Counted from the stretch's first letter, positions 43,791-55,732 are shown. The stretch: 64,000 nucleotides of DNA from Galeruca laticollis (GCA_963921935.1 OY998180.1:65878061-65942060), one strand, 5' to 3'. Made by a program: numbers and translations. Notes: a model not told the origin generated them from the letters alone.

Positions 43791-44775
43791 AAATGAAACT
43801 CACGGTCTCTAGTTAATTCCACAATATAATAAAAGTTATTGAAAATTCTAAAAAATTGACAATTGTTTCGATAAATCAATATCATCGTCAGAATGACAGA
43901 AGTTACATTTCATTTTATGCCTACCTGATGTTTAGTAGATATTTTTGGCTAGACCAAGAAGTAACCTAACTTGTGATTGGCTTAATATATGTTTATAGAA
44001 AAAAGAAGAAGATGTGATATTACAAATATTGAAGCTTAGATATTATTAGCCCTATGGTGATATCCTGGATATCATTTTTCCAATTAAGATCAGTATAACT
44101 GTGCAATGATATAGAAAACCAGGAAAACTATATCTGCTGATCATTACAATTATCACTTAAGAAGACAGTTTATTAGTGGAGAACTCCCTAGATTTAACTG
44201 TTCATTGACAACTTCATATAGTGGGTTTCTTAAATGTCTTCTAATTTCGAGTTCCTCAAGGAAATCCAGTTCTTGTTTCTTTTCACAAATAAGAAGTACT
44301 TCTAGTTCTGTGTTAGGTGTCAATGAATGATTGGGTCAAGTAGATGTTTTGCGTAGTGGGATTTATCTGGTTGTTTTAATCTGTATGCTCGTAAGTGCTC
44401 ACTGTATCGTATTTCAAAATTCCTAAGGGTCTGACCCAAATAGACAGCATTACATTCTGGACATTTGAGTTTATATATACCTGACTTCTTTAATAGTGGT
44501 ATTTTTGTTTTTACATTTAACAATTTTGTACTGACGTTACTTTCTGTTTTAAAAGAAATTGTTGTATTCGTTGCTGAAGATATTATCTTTGAAATATTAT
44601 TAGAAATATTTCCTGCATATGTGATGGTTTTATAAGTTTTAATTTCATCAGCTTGTTTAGGATATATTAGTTGTAATGCCACTTTTTCTTCTTTTTTACT
44701 AATTAGCTTATTTATCATATCTAATGGATAACCGTTAGATGTTGCTATTTGTCTAATGTACCTTTTATGTATCTT
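43791..44775 (-). mobile_element. Penelope-like element, 3' part
   Basis: The 3' end of a Penelope-like element on the minus strand: the GIY-YIG endonuclease region followed by about 430 bases of 3' sequence. The 3' terminus (aaatgaaactcacgg at 43791) is the same as the outer ends of the inverted pair at 26131-27234. The reverse transcriptase upstream is missing, so the copy is 5'-truncated at about 44775. Confidence 0.82.
44220..44718 (-). pseudogene. Penelope GIY-YIG endonuclease
   Basis: The frame contains SGIYKLKCPECNAVYLGQT, where GIY and the YLGQT strand are the GIY-YIG signature (YIG replaced by YLG), with the metal-associated Cys pair CPEC in between, then NFEIRYSEHLRAYR (the Arg/His-bearing helix) and KSHYAKHLL. 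This is the endonuclease that follows RT in Penelope-like elements and cuts the insertion site. A frameshift near 44335 moves the C-terminal part (TELEVLLICEKKQELDFLEE) into another frame. Confidence 0.82.
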
Positions 44776-45072
44776 AAAATACGTTTTCCGTCGACCGTTC
44801 GCTTACGATGTATTTTAACGCACTAAAAACCTTTGACTAATGACCCCTATTGATGAATGATTTTCAATTAATCAACGATTTTATTATATACAACCCAACG
44901 TACATTGTTCTTATACATATATATTGGAAGTGACCTGTAGCGCAGTAGGCTTACCTACAAAAGCATTCTGTCATTGTCATCTGTCATTCCATGTCATTAT
45001 GTAATTTATTGTTTAATCTCTTTAAATGCTATGTATATTTTAAAATCAAAAGTAGGGTCGACGGAAAAGTTT
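44776..45072. repeat. Possible MITE with short terminal inverted repeats
   Basis: ttttccgtcgacc (about 44784-44796) recurs inverted as ggtcgacggaaaa (about 45056-45068), enclosing about 270 non-coding bases. No target duplication could be fixed. It borders both the Penelope 5' truncation and the hairpin at 45074. Confidence 0.4.
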
Positions 45073-45073
45073 T

Positions 45074-45191
45074 GTAACGAACTCGTGAATTAAAATTGCG
45101 ATTAACAATCTCGAAAATTAATGCGCACGCTTCGGTCGCTCTTTAATTCACCTCTGTTGTTAATCGCCTTTATTAATAACCTTGTTCGTTA
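45074..45191. repeat. Hairpin with gtaacgaac / gttcgtta arms
   Basis: Outer arms gtaacgaac (45074-45082) and gttcgtta (45183-45191), and inner arms gcgattaacaa (45098-45108) and ttgttaatcgc (45156-45166), with a loop containing gcgcacgcttcggtcgctc. The cttcgg-containing loop recalls the hairpin at 10937-11069. Confidence 0.6.
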
Positions 45192-45204
45192 AATAACTAT
45201 TAAG

Positions 45205-46690
45205 GCATTATCACAATTCTCTATTATTTTTATTTTGATATCTACTTAATAAATTAATGGCTGTACAGATATAGGGCATTGTACCTAACATTACATAAAT
45301 TAAAAAACCAATTAAATTTCGACAACGTGCATCAATATTTATGTCTGAATTTAAGTCAACATAATTTAATTCATTGGTCAATGGGGTATTAACTGGCTTA
45401 CAATCGGTCCTAATACATGTATTTAAAATGGTTTTCAAATATGAACTCGGACCTAACATAATTGTATCTTTATTTCGTTCGACTTTAATAATAAGTTTCA
45501 ATTCTTGCATATTTTCCATACTAAACTAATTCTTTAAATAATTTTTAAAACTTATCAAAGTATCTATGTCAGCTGTGGCGATCAATAGATCATCGACATA
45601 TAATACTACATACTAAATAGATATTTTTACTAATGTAACCTTTATCCAAGAAATATAAACAAGGGTTTACCGACAAATTTTTAAGGATATGTTATGTAAT
45701 ATATCGTCAAAACGCATAAACCATGTTCGGGTGGCTTGGTTCAAACCGAATAATGATTTATTCAATTTACAGACTCTTTGTTCTTTAGCCTAAGACCTAT
45801 CGGGTATATACATATAAACTTCTTCTTTTAAAATGCCATTAAGATAAGCTATTTTAACATCCATTTGATGTAACAATCTTTCTTTTGTTTCTGATCTGAC
45901 GCAAAAAAGTTACTGAGATTTTTTTAGAACTTCTACAACTTTTGCATGGAACACTTTTTTCTAAAATGTACATGAAAACATTTATTTAAGAAAATTTAAG
46001 TTTTTTTGTGTTTTGAATCTAATGCAATCCGTTCAATTGGTCTTGTGCCATTGGGATTTTTTTAATAATAAAGACTCACTTACAATCAACTATATTTTTG
46101 TCGACTATAGTCCACGTTTTATTAATTAATAAAGAATTTATTTTTTCCTTATTTGCTTGCTCTCACTGAATATTGTCATCTCTATATTTTATTCCATTGA
46201 AAAATTCAGGAATTGTACCAATAAGTGATTGTGCACACAAAATATAATCATCTAAACAGGGTGTTTCGTTGTATGATTTAGAAGGAAGGGTTTTAATTCG
46301 TTCGCTCCGTCTAAAATCAATATTATTGTAATGTTCATCTGGCGAAGATATACTATTTTATTCGTAATCTGTTTCGGTGACAGATTTATTTATTTTAGTA
46401 ATAGATTTACTTGCTTCTTTATTATGTACAGGTTCTATAGAGGTTTCTTTAGATTTTATTGTTATTTTAGGTGTTTTCGCATTAATGTTGCTTATCCGGT
46501 AGAATCCAACAAAATATTAATTGTCATGCGTCTACTAGAATATTTCTTCCGAATCAGTAGCGAATCGTGTTTTGACGAGACTACATTTTACGGTCTAATT
46601 AATATGAAAAGGTTTATATTTCGATAACCGGTTGGACTATAGAATAAACCACTTCCTTTCCATCCAACCCCAACAAACTGAGATGAAAAA
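45205..46690 (-). pseudogene. Ty1/copia reverse transcriptase remnant
   Basis: From high to low coordinate the minus strand gives DDYVLCAQ-like and GTIPEFFKGIKYRDDN segments, LLINKTWTIVDKN (the start of copia RT), DVKIAYLNGILKEEVYMYIP (first catalytic Asp), SLFGLNQATRTW, YVVLYVDDLLIATADID (catalytic YVDD), and, in the 45519-45211 frame, GPSSYLKTILNTCIRTDCKP, GFLIYVMLGTMPYICTAINL and LSRYQNKNN, the characteristic copia RT end. Stops and frameshifts break it. No LTRs or integrase are visible, so this is a fragment. Confidence 0.82.
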
Positions 46691-46703
46691 TAAAAAGGGA
46701 ATG

Positions 46704-49110
46704 TTATGTGTAACTATAAAAAAAAACACTTGGTTCCATCTTGCAAAACTGAATTTCCGATAACCATTCATCTTCTACTTCAAAGTCTAAATTTGTATTA
46801 TTATACCCTTCTATATCTTCTTCAATTTTATCATCGCCAATAAGGTTCACGTAAAACGGATGGTCTGCCGGAGGAATTAAATGAAGGTAGCTCTTAATAT
46901 CCTTAAGTTTAGCTTCTGCTACGGGCTTTCCGTTAGGCCAAAGAGTTGTTAGATGTTTAGAAAATATTATTGTTTGTTGTCTACCCTTTCCCCTTCGGCT
47001 ATTTATTTCTTTATAGTCGTCAGTGTCTTCGTAGTTTGTTTTAGTAAAGATACTGTAGGGTTTTTCTTTCAAAATCTTATTCTCTTCAATTTTCAACCAG
47101 TTAATTTTTTCTTTTTTACAGCTTTTTTTTTCTATTCACTATTTCCTTTTCAACCTTTTCAGTACCAACAAAGTCTTCACCTTTCATAGAAACTACTGTA
47201 ATGGGACGTTTTTTCCGGCAGGTTTCCATTACTTCGATGTAATCTTCTGGGGAAAACAATTTGGAATGCCTCTTGAGGGCACATTCGACATCGCCAAAAT
47301 CACTATCATTCGGCCAGAAACTGTACCCTGAAACTAAAAAGCGTAGACTGATCGTTTCCAAATGTGTGGACTCTTCAAGCATACATTTTAACGTAAGAAC
47401 CAATTTTATATTACGATTTTGAGCGCCACATAAAATAAGATTTTTCACATTTTTCGAAACATGATTATTTGCAATATAAAGCCGCAAGCAAGAGCCAACT
47501 TCTTGAGACCCTCGACCTGCCTGTCCTTCCAGCCACACGTTAAAAGTGAATTTTGCTTCTTTTCCCGCATAAATACCACAGTTGTATAACCATAACTGCC
47601 TTTTGTAGAAAATGATATTAGTTGTTAGACGTGGCAGAGGAATAGTTTTTTATATGTCAAAAGTTATTGTGTCCGTATCTTCATTTTCAATTGCCCTCTT
47701 AATATCGTTGTTCATTATATATTTAGCTTTCTCTGCTTCTTCTAGATGCATGTTGTGCTCCAAAGTAACTCTTCTTTTTTCTTCTCCTTCAGGCAAACTT
47801 TTTACTTTGGCTTTATAGGTGTCACATTTGTTACAGGTGTCTCTTTTTGTTTTCTTCAATTCTAAATTAAATTCGGTTAAAATACTTTTTTATACGATGC
47901 AAAGCTCACCGTATCCATATTTTCATTTTTATCAAGATTATACATCAGTGTGAGTGTCGTTCCTTCTCCTAAATATTCTTGTTTGCCTTTTCTTGCCCGG
48001 CAATAATGAGAGATATATCTCGGGAATTTATTTATATGACTTATAACTGCAGTTTTATGCTCCACTGGCATTTTGTTGTGGCCGCCAGCTATACCTCGAC
48101 GATCAAGTGTTGATAATGTTCTAACTTTCAGCAGTGCAGTATTGATACGTTTAGTGGAAATTCGCAGAGTTTTTATGAAAAAATTTCAATAGACTACATT
48201 TTTATTAATAAGTATACTATGGTAAACTGTCTTTTGTTTGGATTTATTGCTGATGTAGTTTTCCTTTTTACTTTCTGTTCTCTCACGCATGCACATAAGA
48301 ATGTAGTTTGAAGATTACAATCACCTAAATTCCAATAGTGCTCAAATAGCGTTTTCCTTTCTTCAACAGAAATTTTCTCATGGCACTTCAAGATACATGA
48401 ACAGTTGAAATCAATAAACACTTTTGGTCTTACTACTTTTCCTCTCGCTGAAATATATCGCAGGTTACTGTTTTTATTCTTCTTACTACTGTTTCGGTTC
48501 TGTTCTTTATATTTCCTTTTCCTTCCTCTCCTTAGACGTCCTTTCTGGTTAGTACTGGTGTTATCTTCATTGTTTTCTAAATTTCCCGATAATTGATCGA
48601 TATTTTGTTGCACATTGAAATCTTCGTCTGAGAACAAATCATTTAAATCAGGCTCATAGCTATCAATATTTGTCACAGTTATAGCCGGTCGAGTAACCTG
48701 TAGGAAAATAAATTCGCAATAAGGAACCAACTGTGTCAGACACAAATAAACAAAAAGGAATGTTAAACAAAAGTTAAACGACAGCTCATAACATGGTCTA
48801 GTTTTAACAAAAGCAGTTATTGAAATTTTAGGTTAGAATAATCAAAAATGAAATATTTAAATAAATCAATCATTTAATAAGACTTACCGTGTTTGTATCA
48901 TCATCCAGCGGAAGTGTCGATGCCCTTCCCTTTGCTACCATAAGTATGGTTCTTTGAGGGTACACCTTTATTAGTGGTAATATAATAGTATAATGATAAC
49001 ATGCATGTATTATCAACCAACTGAGAAACCAACAACAAACTGGATCGCGATACATCGAGTGTAAAATAAAGCGTTTTATGCATAAGGGGTCCAAGCGACA
49101 TTGGATCTAT
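46704..49110 (-). pseudogene. Unassigned multi-exon transposase-like protein, degraded
   Basis: Exon 1 ends LDDDTNT at a GT donor (48891); exon 2 starts after TTTTCCTACAG near 48692 with VTRPAITVTNIDSYEPD. Next come a basic region (GRLRRGRKRKYKEQ), a Cys cluster FNCSCILKCHEKISVEERK, then RISTKRINTALLKVRTLSTL, HINKFPRYISHYCRARKGKQEYL, TCNKCDTYKAKVKSLPEGEEK and EAEKAKYIMNNDIKRA. From 47540: MWLEGQAGRGSQEVGSCL, the CGAQNRN block, SGYSFWPNDSDFGDVECALK and FSPEDYIEVM. An acidic C-terminus follows (46800-46740). Frameshifts, several stops and a small deletion before GAQNRN are present. I recognise it as a widespread insect multi-copy family, probably a transposase, without a certain name. Confidence 0.55.
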
Positions 49111-49251
49111 AATGGGACTGAAAAGTTCAGTCGGCATTTTGTAACAAGGCACCAAGTATTCTTGGTTCTCTGTTGCAAAGTGTAATAAATGCATTCTAAA
49201 ATTTTCAGATGGTCCATAATCACTAAAGTTAATACCAACAAACACAAACAC

Positions 49252-50436
49252 GGAGCCGAAAGTAGAACACCGTATTTTTAATCTGGGCCCTTAACCTATT
49301 ACATTTGTAATAGGAAAAGGGCATTCACAAATAAAACAACTAAATATAGTTGAAAGCAGCAGAGAGCTGTTTTATTGATTATTTCCATACAGCATCATTC
49401 CATAAGACTAAATCTTAAAATTTGTATATTAGAGAATATTCATTTATGCTTTCATCAACAGTTTTCGTTAATAAAAGTATGCATTCATCGAACATAAACA
49501 AAACTCTTATTTCTCCTTTTTGTATCTAATAGAAAGGCACGTACCATATATAGGGCGTATCAAACAAATATAATGTCGAACAATAGGATAGCTGGGATAT
49601 GTTGAGAGGGTGGATAAGGACATGGTGCTAAAGATTTTGTTGTACAGAGAAGATCAATCAGGAAAAAGAGGGAAGAAATACCAAGCAAAGCATAGTTTGG
49701 AACTTCCAAAACGATATCTATGGGAACAATTATAAACACTGTTGACGTTAAATAATATGGACCCCCTATTTTGATTTTGATTTATCGAGATAAGCCAATT
49801 AGAATCATTATTCACGTAGGATCATCTATACTCAGTGACATAGAAACCCGAACACCCAGTAAATACGATTTTATTTCAAAAATATGTCACGTACATGTTT
49901 GTCATAAAAGTCTCAATACAAGATTATAATTTCAGCGCTATCAGTTGAACATTCCTATTTTTATTCAATTATTTTATTGCTATAATTACTGAACGAACCG
50001 GCCCATTCCGATATCAGAATACAAAAACTTATTCGAGTACAGTAGTTTTCCCCCCCGAGGCGTTAACTAACGAGGGCTATCAACAGTTCAGTCCAAAACG
50101 GCCCGCGTCATTGGTAAAACAAATCTGACCAAATGGGTGCATAAAACACACATGAAAAGTGTAAGGTTAACTCATAATTTCCTTCAGTAAGCCACAATAA
50201 CAGAGATGTTCCCACTTTTGTGAAATTTCTCCTACCGCAAAATCGCGAGAACGGTAAAAGTCGGATCGAAATGATTAATAGCGCGTAGGATGAGTAACAC
50301 AAAATAGAGAAAGTTTTTTCTGATAAAATTTTTTATAAAATTGTGGGGATATATCGAAAATTGCAATAGAAAATTTAAACAAAATTAAAAAATGGTATCG
50401 GAACATGGAAATACTCATACTATCGATATAATAGTA
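49252..50436. other. No gene recognised
   Basis: AT-rich, stops in all frames. A short C-run lies at 50051-50057. It ends at the hairpin beside the second Crypton. Confidence 0.5.
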
Positions 50437-50437
50437 G

Positions 50438-50564
50438 TTTGTGCAACAAGTGCGCAAAGTGATACTTTTTCCACGAGCGCTGAACGAGCGCAAACTCGAG
50501 CCGCCAGTCGAGTGTTCGCAAATCAAGCGAGTGGGAAAAGTACTTAGAGCACATGTTGCACACA
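50438..50564. repeat. Long imperfect hairpin downstream of Crypton copy 2
   Basis: The left arm (about 50438-50480; tgtgcaac...tactttttccac) and the right arm (about 50525-50564; gtgggaaaagta...gttgcaca) are reverse complements with interruptions, around a CG-rich centre with several gagcg/cgagc words. It lies about 250 bases beyond the Crypton stop, the same position as the hairpin beside copy 1, and both run into the same atactttt(t)cta. Confidence 0.65.
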
Positions 50565-50816
50565 ATACTTTTCTACGATCACGATTTTCAAAGAAAAATA
50601 AGAAATATTTTATTAATAATATAATTTGGAAATGTAAATTATATTAATATGATGTGAAATAAAGGTATATATTTCTAGTAATAAAATAAAGAAAATAATC
50701 AGATACACACATTGTTATTAAACAATAATATTAAATTTCTATACAGTAACTTAGTTTAACTTAATTTAACACAAACACTTATCTATTTTAATACAAAAGA
50801 AATATACAATTTATTT

Positions 50817-52182
50817 TTACTTGAAATTATAATTTATGGTAAAATTTGAACAATTTTGAAGTGTTACTCTAGCCGTGTCTCTATTTTTCACAGAATTTTC
50901 AGTAACAGTTACAATATTAGCTGATGAGGTGGAAGGTTCCTCTTGCTGATTGTTAGATGATGAATCTACCGAGTTTACAATTTTATTAGCTACCTCTATT
51001 TTATTTGAAATAGTATTAACTGCATTAACTAGAATAGTTGCAGAAGAGCGTCGAAAACAATGTCCCGTATAAAGATTGGAGTTTGGCAATTTTAAAAAGT
51101 CTGCCACTTGTTTAGGCATACTGCCAATTTTATTAATTCCAACAACTTGCCTTGTGCATTTACCCCCTTGATAATTCACAAAAAGACGTCTGCCAATGAC
51201 GTTATTAGGGCGAAGACAAGCGTATTTCTTGTAGATATTATAAAATTCTCCCGTTACTGTGAATGTTCTATCAATTTTGGTTTCCGTATTTCGAATCTTA
51301 ACTAATAGGGTAGTGTTTAGATCTTCTATGTCATCTAATTTTATTTTCCACAATTCTTCTCGCCGACAGGCACCAGTTAATCCTATAGCAAGGGCTGTCT
51401 ACAAGTTTAAAACATATTAATTTTATGTAATTTAATATACCTTCTGTTTTTTTTAAAGAATAACAATAATAGAAATTAAATATATTATAAAGAAAAGAAA
51501 AAAAATCCGACGTCTAACGTAGGATTTAAACCCCGGCTATTTTCTTACCAAACAAATACTCTACTCTCTACGCTATGAAAACTTATAATTCCGTTTTTCA
51601 AAACATTTAGATATTCAATATGCTGTAATGAGTTGAAATGAATATTTCAAAAGTGTTAATGTACTTATATTATTAATAGGTAATCAAACAAAATATTGAA
51701 AATCAGTGTCTTGTCTAATATTAAATGTAACGTTTATTTACCTTTGTTGATAAATATTTATAATCAGGTGCTTCTTCCAAAAAAAATTTGGATTTCTTCG
51801 GATGTTAAGATTTTTGATTTTTGGGTGTGTATTTCTCATTTTGTCTTTTTAAAAGTGCTCTCAATTTTACATATTTTGAGATATCCACATTATTTTTAAT
51901 GCTTAATGTGCTTCGCAGCATTGAATATTGGAACCACAGTGTCGAAGCCTTATAAGATTTTGATTGTTCTTGAAAATAGGCTAGAATTACATTCTCAGAA
52001 TATGTTGAGATTTTCTCATCTTTTCTCCATTCCATAAATTTTTTATAAGCGTATTCATAGTTTTCTCTTGATTTTTGAGGCAAAAGGTATAAAGTGGAAT
52101 TCAATGCTATTATCAAAATTTCTGGAGGTGTGTTTTTCATAAATTCAACTTCTGAATCTGAATTATTGTCAAGTCCTTTCAT
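50817..52182 (-). pseudogene. Crypton tyrosine recombinase, copy 2 (two exons)
   Basis: The ATG at 52182 starts exon 1 (to 51742), with TPPEILIIALNSTLYLLPQK, STLWFQYSMLRSTLSI and LRALLKRQNEKYTPKN. A run of eight T near 51783 shifts the frame. The intron 51399-51741 has GT-AG ends and lies at the same place as in copy 1 but is longer (343 versus 60 bases). Exon 2 has GACRREEL with the first catalytic Arg, LRPNNVIGRRLFVNYQGGKC, and NLYTGHCFRRSSATILV with H-x-x-R. Directly after it, the segment carrying the second His/Trp box and the nucleophile Tyr is deleted, so the enzyme cannot work. The rest reads to a stop at 50817. Confidence 0.82.
51505..51585 (-). other. tRNA-like relic or SINE head within the Crypton intron
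   Basis: On minus, a box A-like tagcgtagagagtagagta and a box B-like ggtttaaatcc are spaced as in a tRNA gene, followed by a T-run after ttagacgtcgg. A full cloverleaf cannot be drawn. It could be a degenerate tRNA, a tRNA-derived SINE head, or chance. It sits in the enlarged intron of Crypton copy 2, which could explain the extra length. Confidence 0.3.
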
Positions 52183-52380
52183 ATCGAATTATTATTTTAA
52201 TAATGTGCACTAAAGGATACGTTGATATCCAATATTTAAATTAAAAGCTAATAAGTTCCTAGTCTATAATTTTTAAGTATATAAAAATAATCTATATGAC
52301 ACAATAAATTATATTTTCAATAACAAATGTCAAACTACCTGTCAACAAACGCAGATAGATGTGTGGGGGAGCCAGTATAA

Positions 52381-52420
52381 GTCGGCGGTTACATTGTATA
52401 AGAATTCGTACGAAAATTTA
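52381..52420 (+). repeat. Left terminal inverted repeat of the Harbinger element
   Basis: About 36-40 bases matching the right end with a few mismatches; preceded by TAA. Confidence 0.9.
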
Positions 52421-52634
52421 TTCGTACTAATTCGCAAGAAGTCGTTGGAAGAAAACAAATGCGTATATTGACATGTGTGTGGTTATATTGCTTACGATCA
52501 TATGTTACGAATTCGTGCGAAATCGTAAGTGTTTTCTATGCGTCCAAATTATTTTGTTTTTTTGTACGTCGTTCATACGACTAGCTTGCGTTTTCTTGTG
52601 TTCTGAGTATTTTAAGAACATGAATTGCGAAATA

Positions 52635-53001
52635 CTAATAACTTTGTTTTCCATAACGTCCAACTTCAGTACCTATAAACTTGTAGTTCGCATTAACCAA
52701 ACCTTGAAGCACAATCGAAAAATATTTTTTATAATTGAAATAGAATGATCCAGATTTTCCAGGGCATTTAATTCTAATGTGCTTGCCGTCAATGGCTCCT
52801 ACACAATTGGGAATTTTCCATTTTCTATAAAACTGTTCAGCAATGGACGAAAACATTGAATCTGTTGGAAAAGACATATGCTTTGGGTATAAAGTGTTCC
52901 ATATAACTTCACAGGTTTCATAACCCACTTGTCGAATAGTTGTATGTGACTTTCGAAATGAAAATGCCAATGATCGTAACGAAGCTGCAGTTGCAAAATA
53001 C
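52635..53001 (-). pseudogene. Harbinger DDE transposase, central exon
   Basis: The exon begins after a TTTTAG acceptor (53002-53007). It reads FATAASLRSLAFSFRKSHTT (helix-turn-helix end), then VGYETCEVIWNTLYPKHMSF, IAEQFYRKWKIPNCVGAIDG with the first catalytic Asp, HIRIKCPGKSGSFYFNYKKY, SIVLQGLVNANYKF, then GTEVGRYGKQS where IDVG..GRNSD is usual, so the second Asp is changed to Glu. It stops there: the C-terminal third with the catalytic Glu is missing, as is the first exon. The rest of the element on this side is only about 250 bases, which points to an internal deletion. Confidence 0.82.
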
Positions 53002-53331
53002 CTAAAACAAGAGAAAAATGTTAATCTACGTTTTTGTTAGAAAATGTTAGTTGTTTTTTTTTTCATTTTACTTCTTTTGGACAATGAATATATTTCTGGG
53101 TTACCTCTCCTAGATATATTATACAATGCGTATCTAGACAGGTCCCCCCTTAACTTTTGAATCGATTGGTATATTTTCGTGAAAATATGTATGTATTTTA
53201 TTTGATGTATAAAGTTCTAGACATAAAACATCCAAGAAAAGTAACACCAAATCTTGTCAGTTTATTTAAAAAAAAAATCATGCAATTGTTAAAAAAATTA
53301 ACGAATCAAGTATTCCAAATTTTCTTTTCAG

Positions 53332-53726
53332 AAGATGTTGTGCGTCTAATATGGAGAAGATTGCATGATACCTTTAGAACGGAAATTTCTAAACTTGAAG
53401 AAAAAAGGAGTGGAGCTGCTGCTGATGTTGAACCACAATCAAAGTGGCAATTTTTCAAAAATATGCTGTTTATAAAAGATCAATTTGCACCCAGAATAAC
53501 AACTGGAAATATTGAAAATCGTACACAAGAATATTCCATTTATGACGATACCGAGGAAGATTCAACATTGAGTCCAATGAACAATAGCGAACAGTCCCAA
53601 CGAGGAACTGAACCTTGTAACATATGTTCTCCCCCGGCTTGGGACTCTACCTCAGGTTGTGGTATTCGACTCCAGTTAATGTATTTTTATAGCAATCACT
53701 GGGATGGGGTGAACAGTCGATATTAA
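53332..53726 (+). pseudogene. Harbinger accessory protein, MADF (Myb/SANT-like) part
   Basis: The exon begins after the acceptor TTTTCTTTTCAG (ending 53331). It shows the second half of a MADF domain: IWRRLHDTFRTEISKLEEKRSG, then SKWQFFKNMLFIKDQ, then acidic and Ser/Thr-rich sequence (DDTEEDSTLSPMNNSEQSQRG). The first half of the MADF domain is not present upstream. In Harbinger elements this DNA-binding protein brings the transposase to the nucleus and to the ends. The exon probably leaves by a donor before 53726; the last codons are likely intron. Confidence 0.78.
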
Positions 53727-54850
53727 ATTGGACGCCACCAGCTTTTTAAGCGATACATTAATTAAAAAAAACTAAAAAGGTTAAAAACTGGAAAACCTTA
53801 TGTTTACTATAACTTAGCAAAACGAAATACTAAAAATATTTTAACGCGATGGTCCAAGTTAATATAAATTGCTGGAAATCAAATATCAAATGTTCAGCAA
53901 ATTATATTTATTCATAACTCCATAGATAATTCACAATAACTGCATATCCAAAATACAAGACGAATACGAACGACATTATATAATACAAATCTCCAATTCT
54001 AGATTTCCATGAATTGAGTATAAGACAAAGGACTTATCTTGGAGAGGTTCTGGAATTATTCAGCTCTCAGCTAGATCCTAGTGGATGGAGATATGGTCCT
54101 TAATCCATCCCGGCCGGTTTTGTGTTGTCTCAATGGTGGTGCTCAGTACTAGGGCCTACCCAGGGGTTGCGGAGCTGAAGAAAGAAAAAAAAAGTAAAAA
54201 TCAAGGAAAAATTGTGGGAAGGAAGGAATAGATAGAACATATAGGAAGCTTATGCTTCAACACATAAAAAACTGAATCTAGAATTAAAATAAAACTAACA
54301 GAAGTCTGTTCTATCATATTCGCTTTCTTCCCTAAATAAACAGAAAATGCGGAATTATGAAGATAAAAAAAGAATTAAAAGAAATTATTAAAAACTGGCT
54401 TCAAAAAGAATATAAAATGTTTCTTTTTTACGATAAAAAAGAATTGAACATACAAAATTCATCAAACGCCAGCCCATATTATAATTTGAAATAAAACAGA
54501 ATAAACATGGAGAAAAAAATATTCCAAAAATCTAACTCACCAGCAAATATGTGAAACCACAACGATGTAGGTATATTAACTTATCATTGTTACTATAGGA
54601 AGAGACTTTTCCTATGTACGATATCGTTTAAATATACAAAATTTGGAAGTGAAACAAGTTTTTTAATTCCAAATCATTAGTACGACGAAATTAAAATATC
54701 ATAATCCGATAGAAATCGTAACAACCGATCGGCTTGTCACAAACTGAAATAGAACAACAAAACAAAACTACTTCCATTAATCCAAGAAGAGGTAAACAAT
54801 GGATGAGGCAAAATGAAACAAAACTAATCCTCCCCTAAAAAATCTTTAAA
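53727..54850. other. Internal non-coding part of the Harbinger element
   Basis: About 1.1 kb between the MADF and BESS exons, presumably intron. Around 54030-54200 is a GC-richer stretch (gatggagatatggtccttaatccatcccggcc and following) unlike its surroundings, possibly a small foreign insertion; I could not identify it. Confidence 0.45.
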
Positions 54851-55270
54851 GATGACGCAATTCAACAACTTATGGATATTGAAAAAGAAAAATTGCAACA
54901 TTTAAAGCAGCAGTTTGAGCATAAGCAGGATAATGACACATATTTTTTATTAAGTCTCATCCCATACATTCAGCCACTGCCTACGTATAGAAAGCTATAT
55001 CTTAGATCCAAATTTATAGAGTTGATTATGCAGGAACTTGCCCTTCCTTCACCTGGAACTCACCCCCAATCGACCTCTCGTCAGTTCATTCAAGTCCCAA
55101 CTCCGTCACCGGCATACAGTACCACCTCAACAGAGTTTTCACAGCCACCGACTCCTACACAGCAAACAAATGATTCTAACTTCAATACATCTCATTATAT
55201 TAATAATTATACTAATAATACTGCAGCAGGATATTTAACCAACTTCCAGCCAAATAATTTTGAGTTATGA
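54851..55270 (+). CDS. Harbinger accessory protein, BESS-domain exon
   Basis: The exon starts after aatctttaaag, with DDAIQQLMDIEKEKLQHLKQ leading into the BESS motif DNDTYFLLSLIPYIQPLPTY, K..LRSKFIELI, then a Ser/Thr/Pro-rich tail ending at the stop 55268-55270. MADF and BESS occur together in insect transcription factors of the Adf-1 type and in Harbinger accessory proteins. No lesion is seen in this exon. Confidence 0.8.
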   Translation, partial: DDAIQQLMDIEKEKLQHLKQQFEHKQDNDTYFLLSLIPYIQPLPTYRKLYLRSKFIELIMQELALPSPGTHPQSTSRQFIQVPTPSPAYSTTSTEFSQPPTPTQQTNDSNFNTSHYINNYTNNTAAGYLTNFQPNNFEL

Positions 55271-55732
55271 ATAAAAATATGTGTAAAATGTGTTTATGAA
55301 AAATTTATTTTACTTACCTTAATGTTACTATCAGCTTATGCTTTGGCGATATACACTCCAGATAATTCGAGTACTTAGAAATGTGAATCTCAACATTCTC
55401 TGATATAATAGTCGAATGTGGATTGGGTCATTCTCGTGTATTCAAAAAAAAGTTCATCATTTCTCCTCAATCATTTCTTCAAATGACCTTCCAAACTCTC
55501 TTTATTTCTGGAGAAAAAATAGTTATCAACCCATTTCCTTCTTTTTTGCAGTAAAAAATATTTCAGTAATGGTGATGTTTCCAAAAGATACAACTTTGAG
55601 ATAGAATCCATATCACAAGATAGACAATTACGTTGAATTTAGATCGCTACTCTATTCGTAAATGAACTGATCCAGTGTAACCACACACGTCGTCTTAATT
55701 CGTAATAAATGATTCGTACAAATTCGTACATA

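Noticed and set aside
46331..47189. Phe-rich plus-strand frames
   Set aside because: Antisense of the copia and transposase-like remnants; composition reflects AT-rich coding on the other strand.
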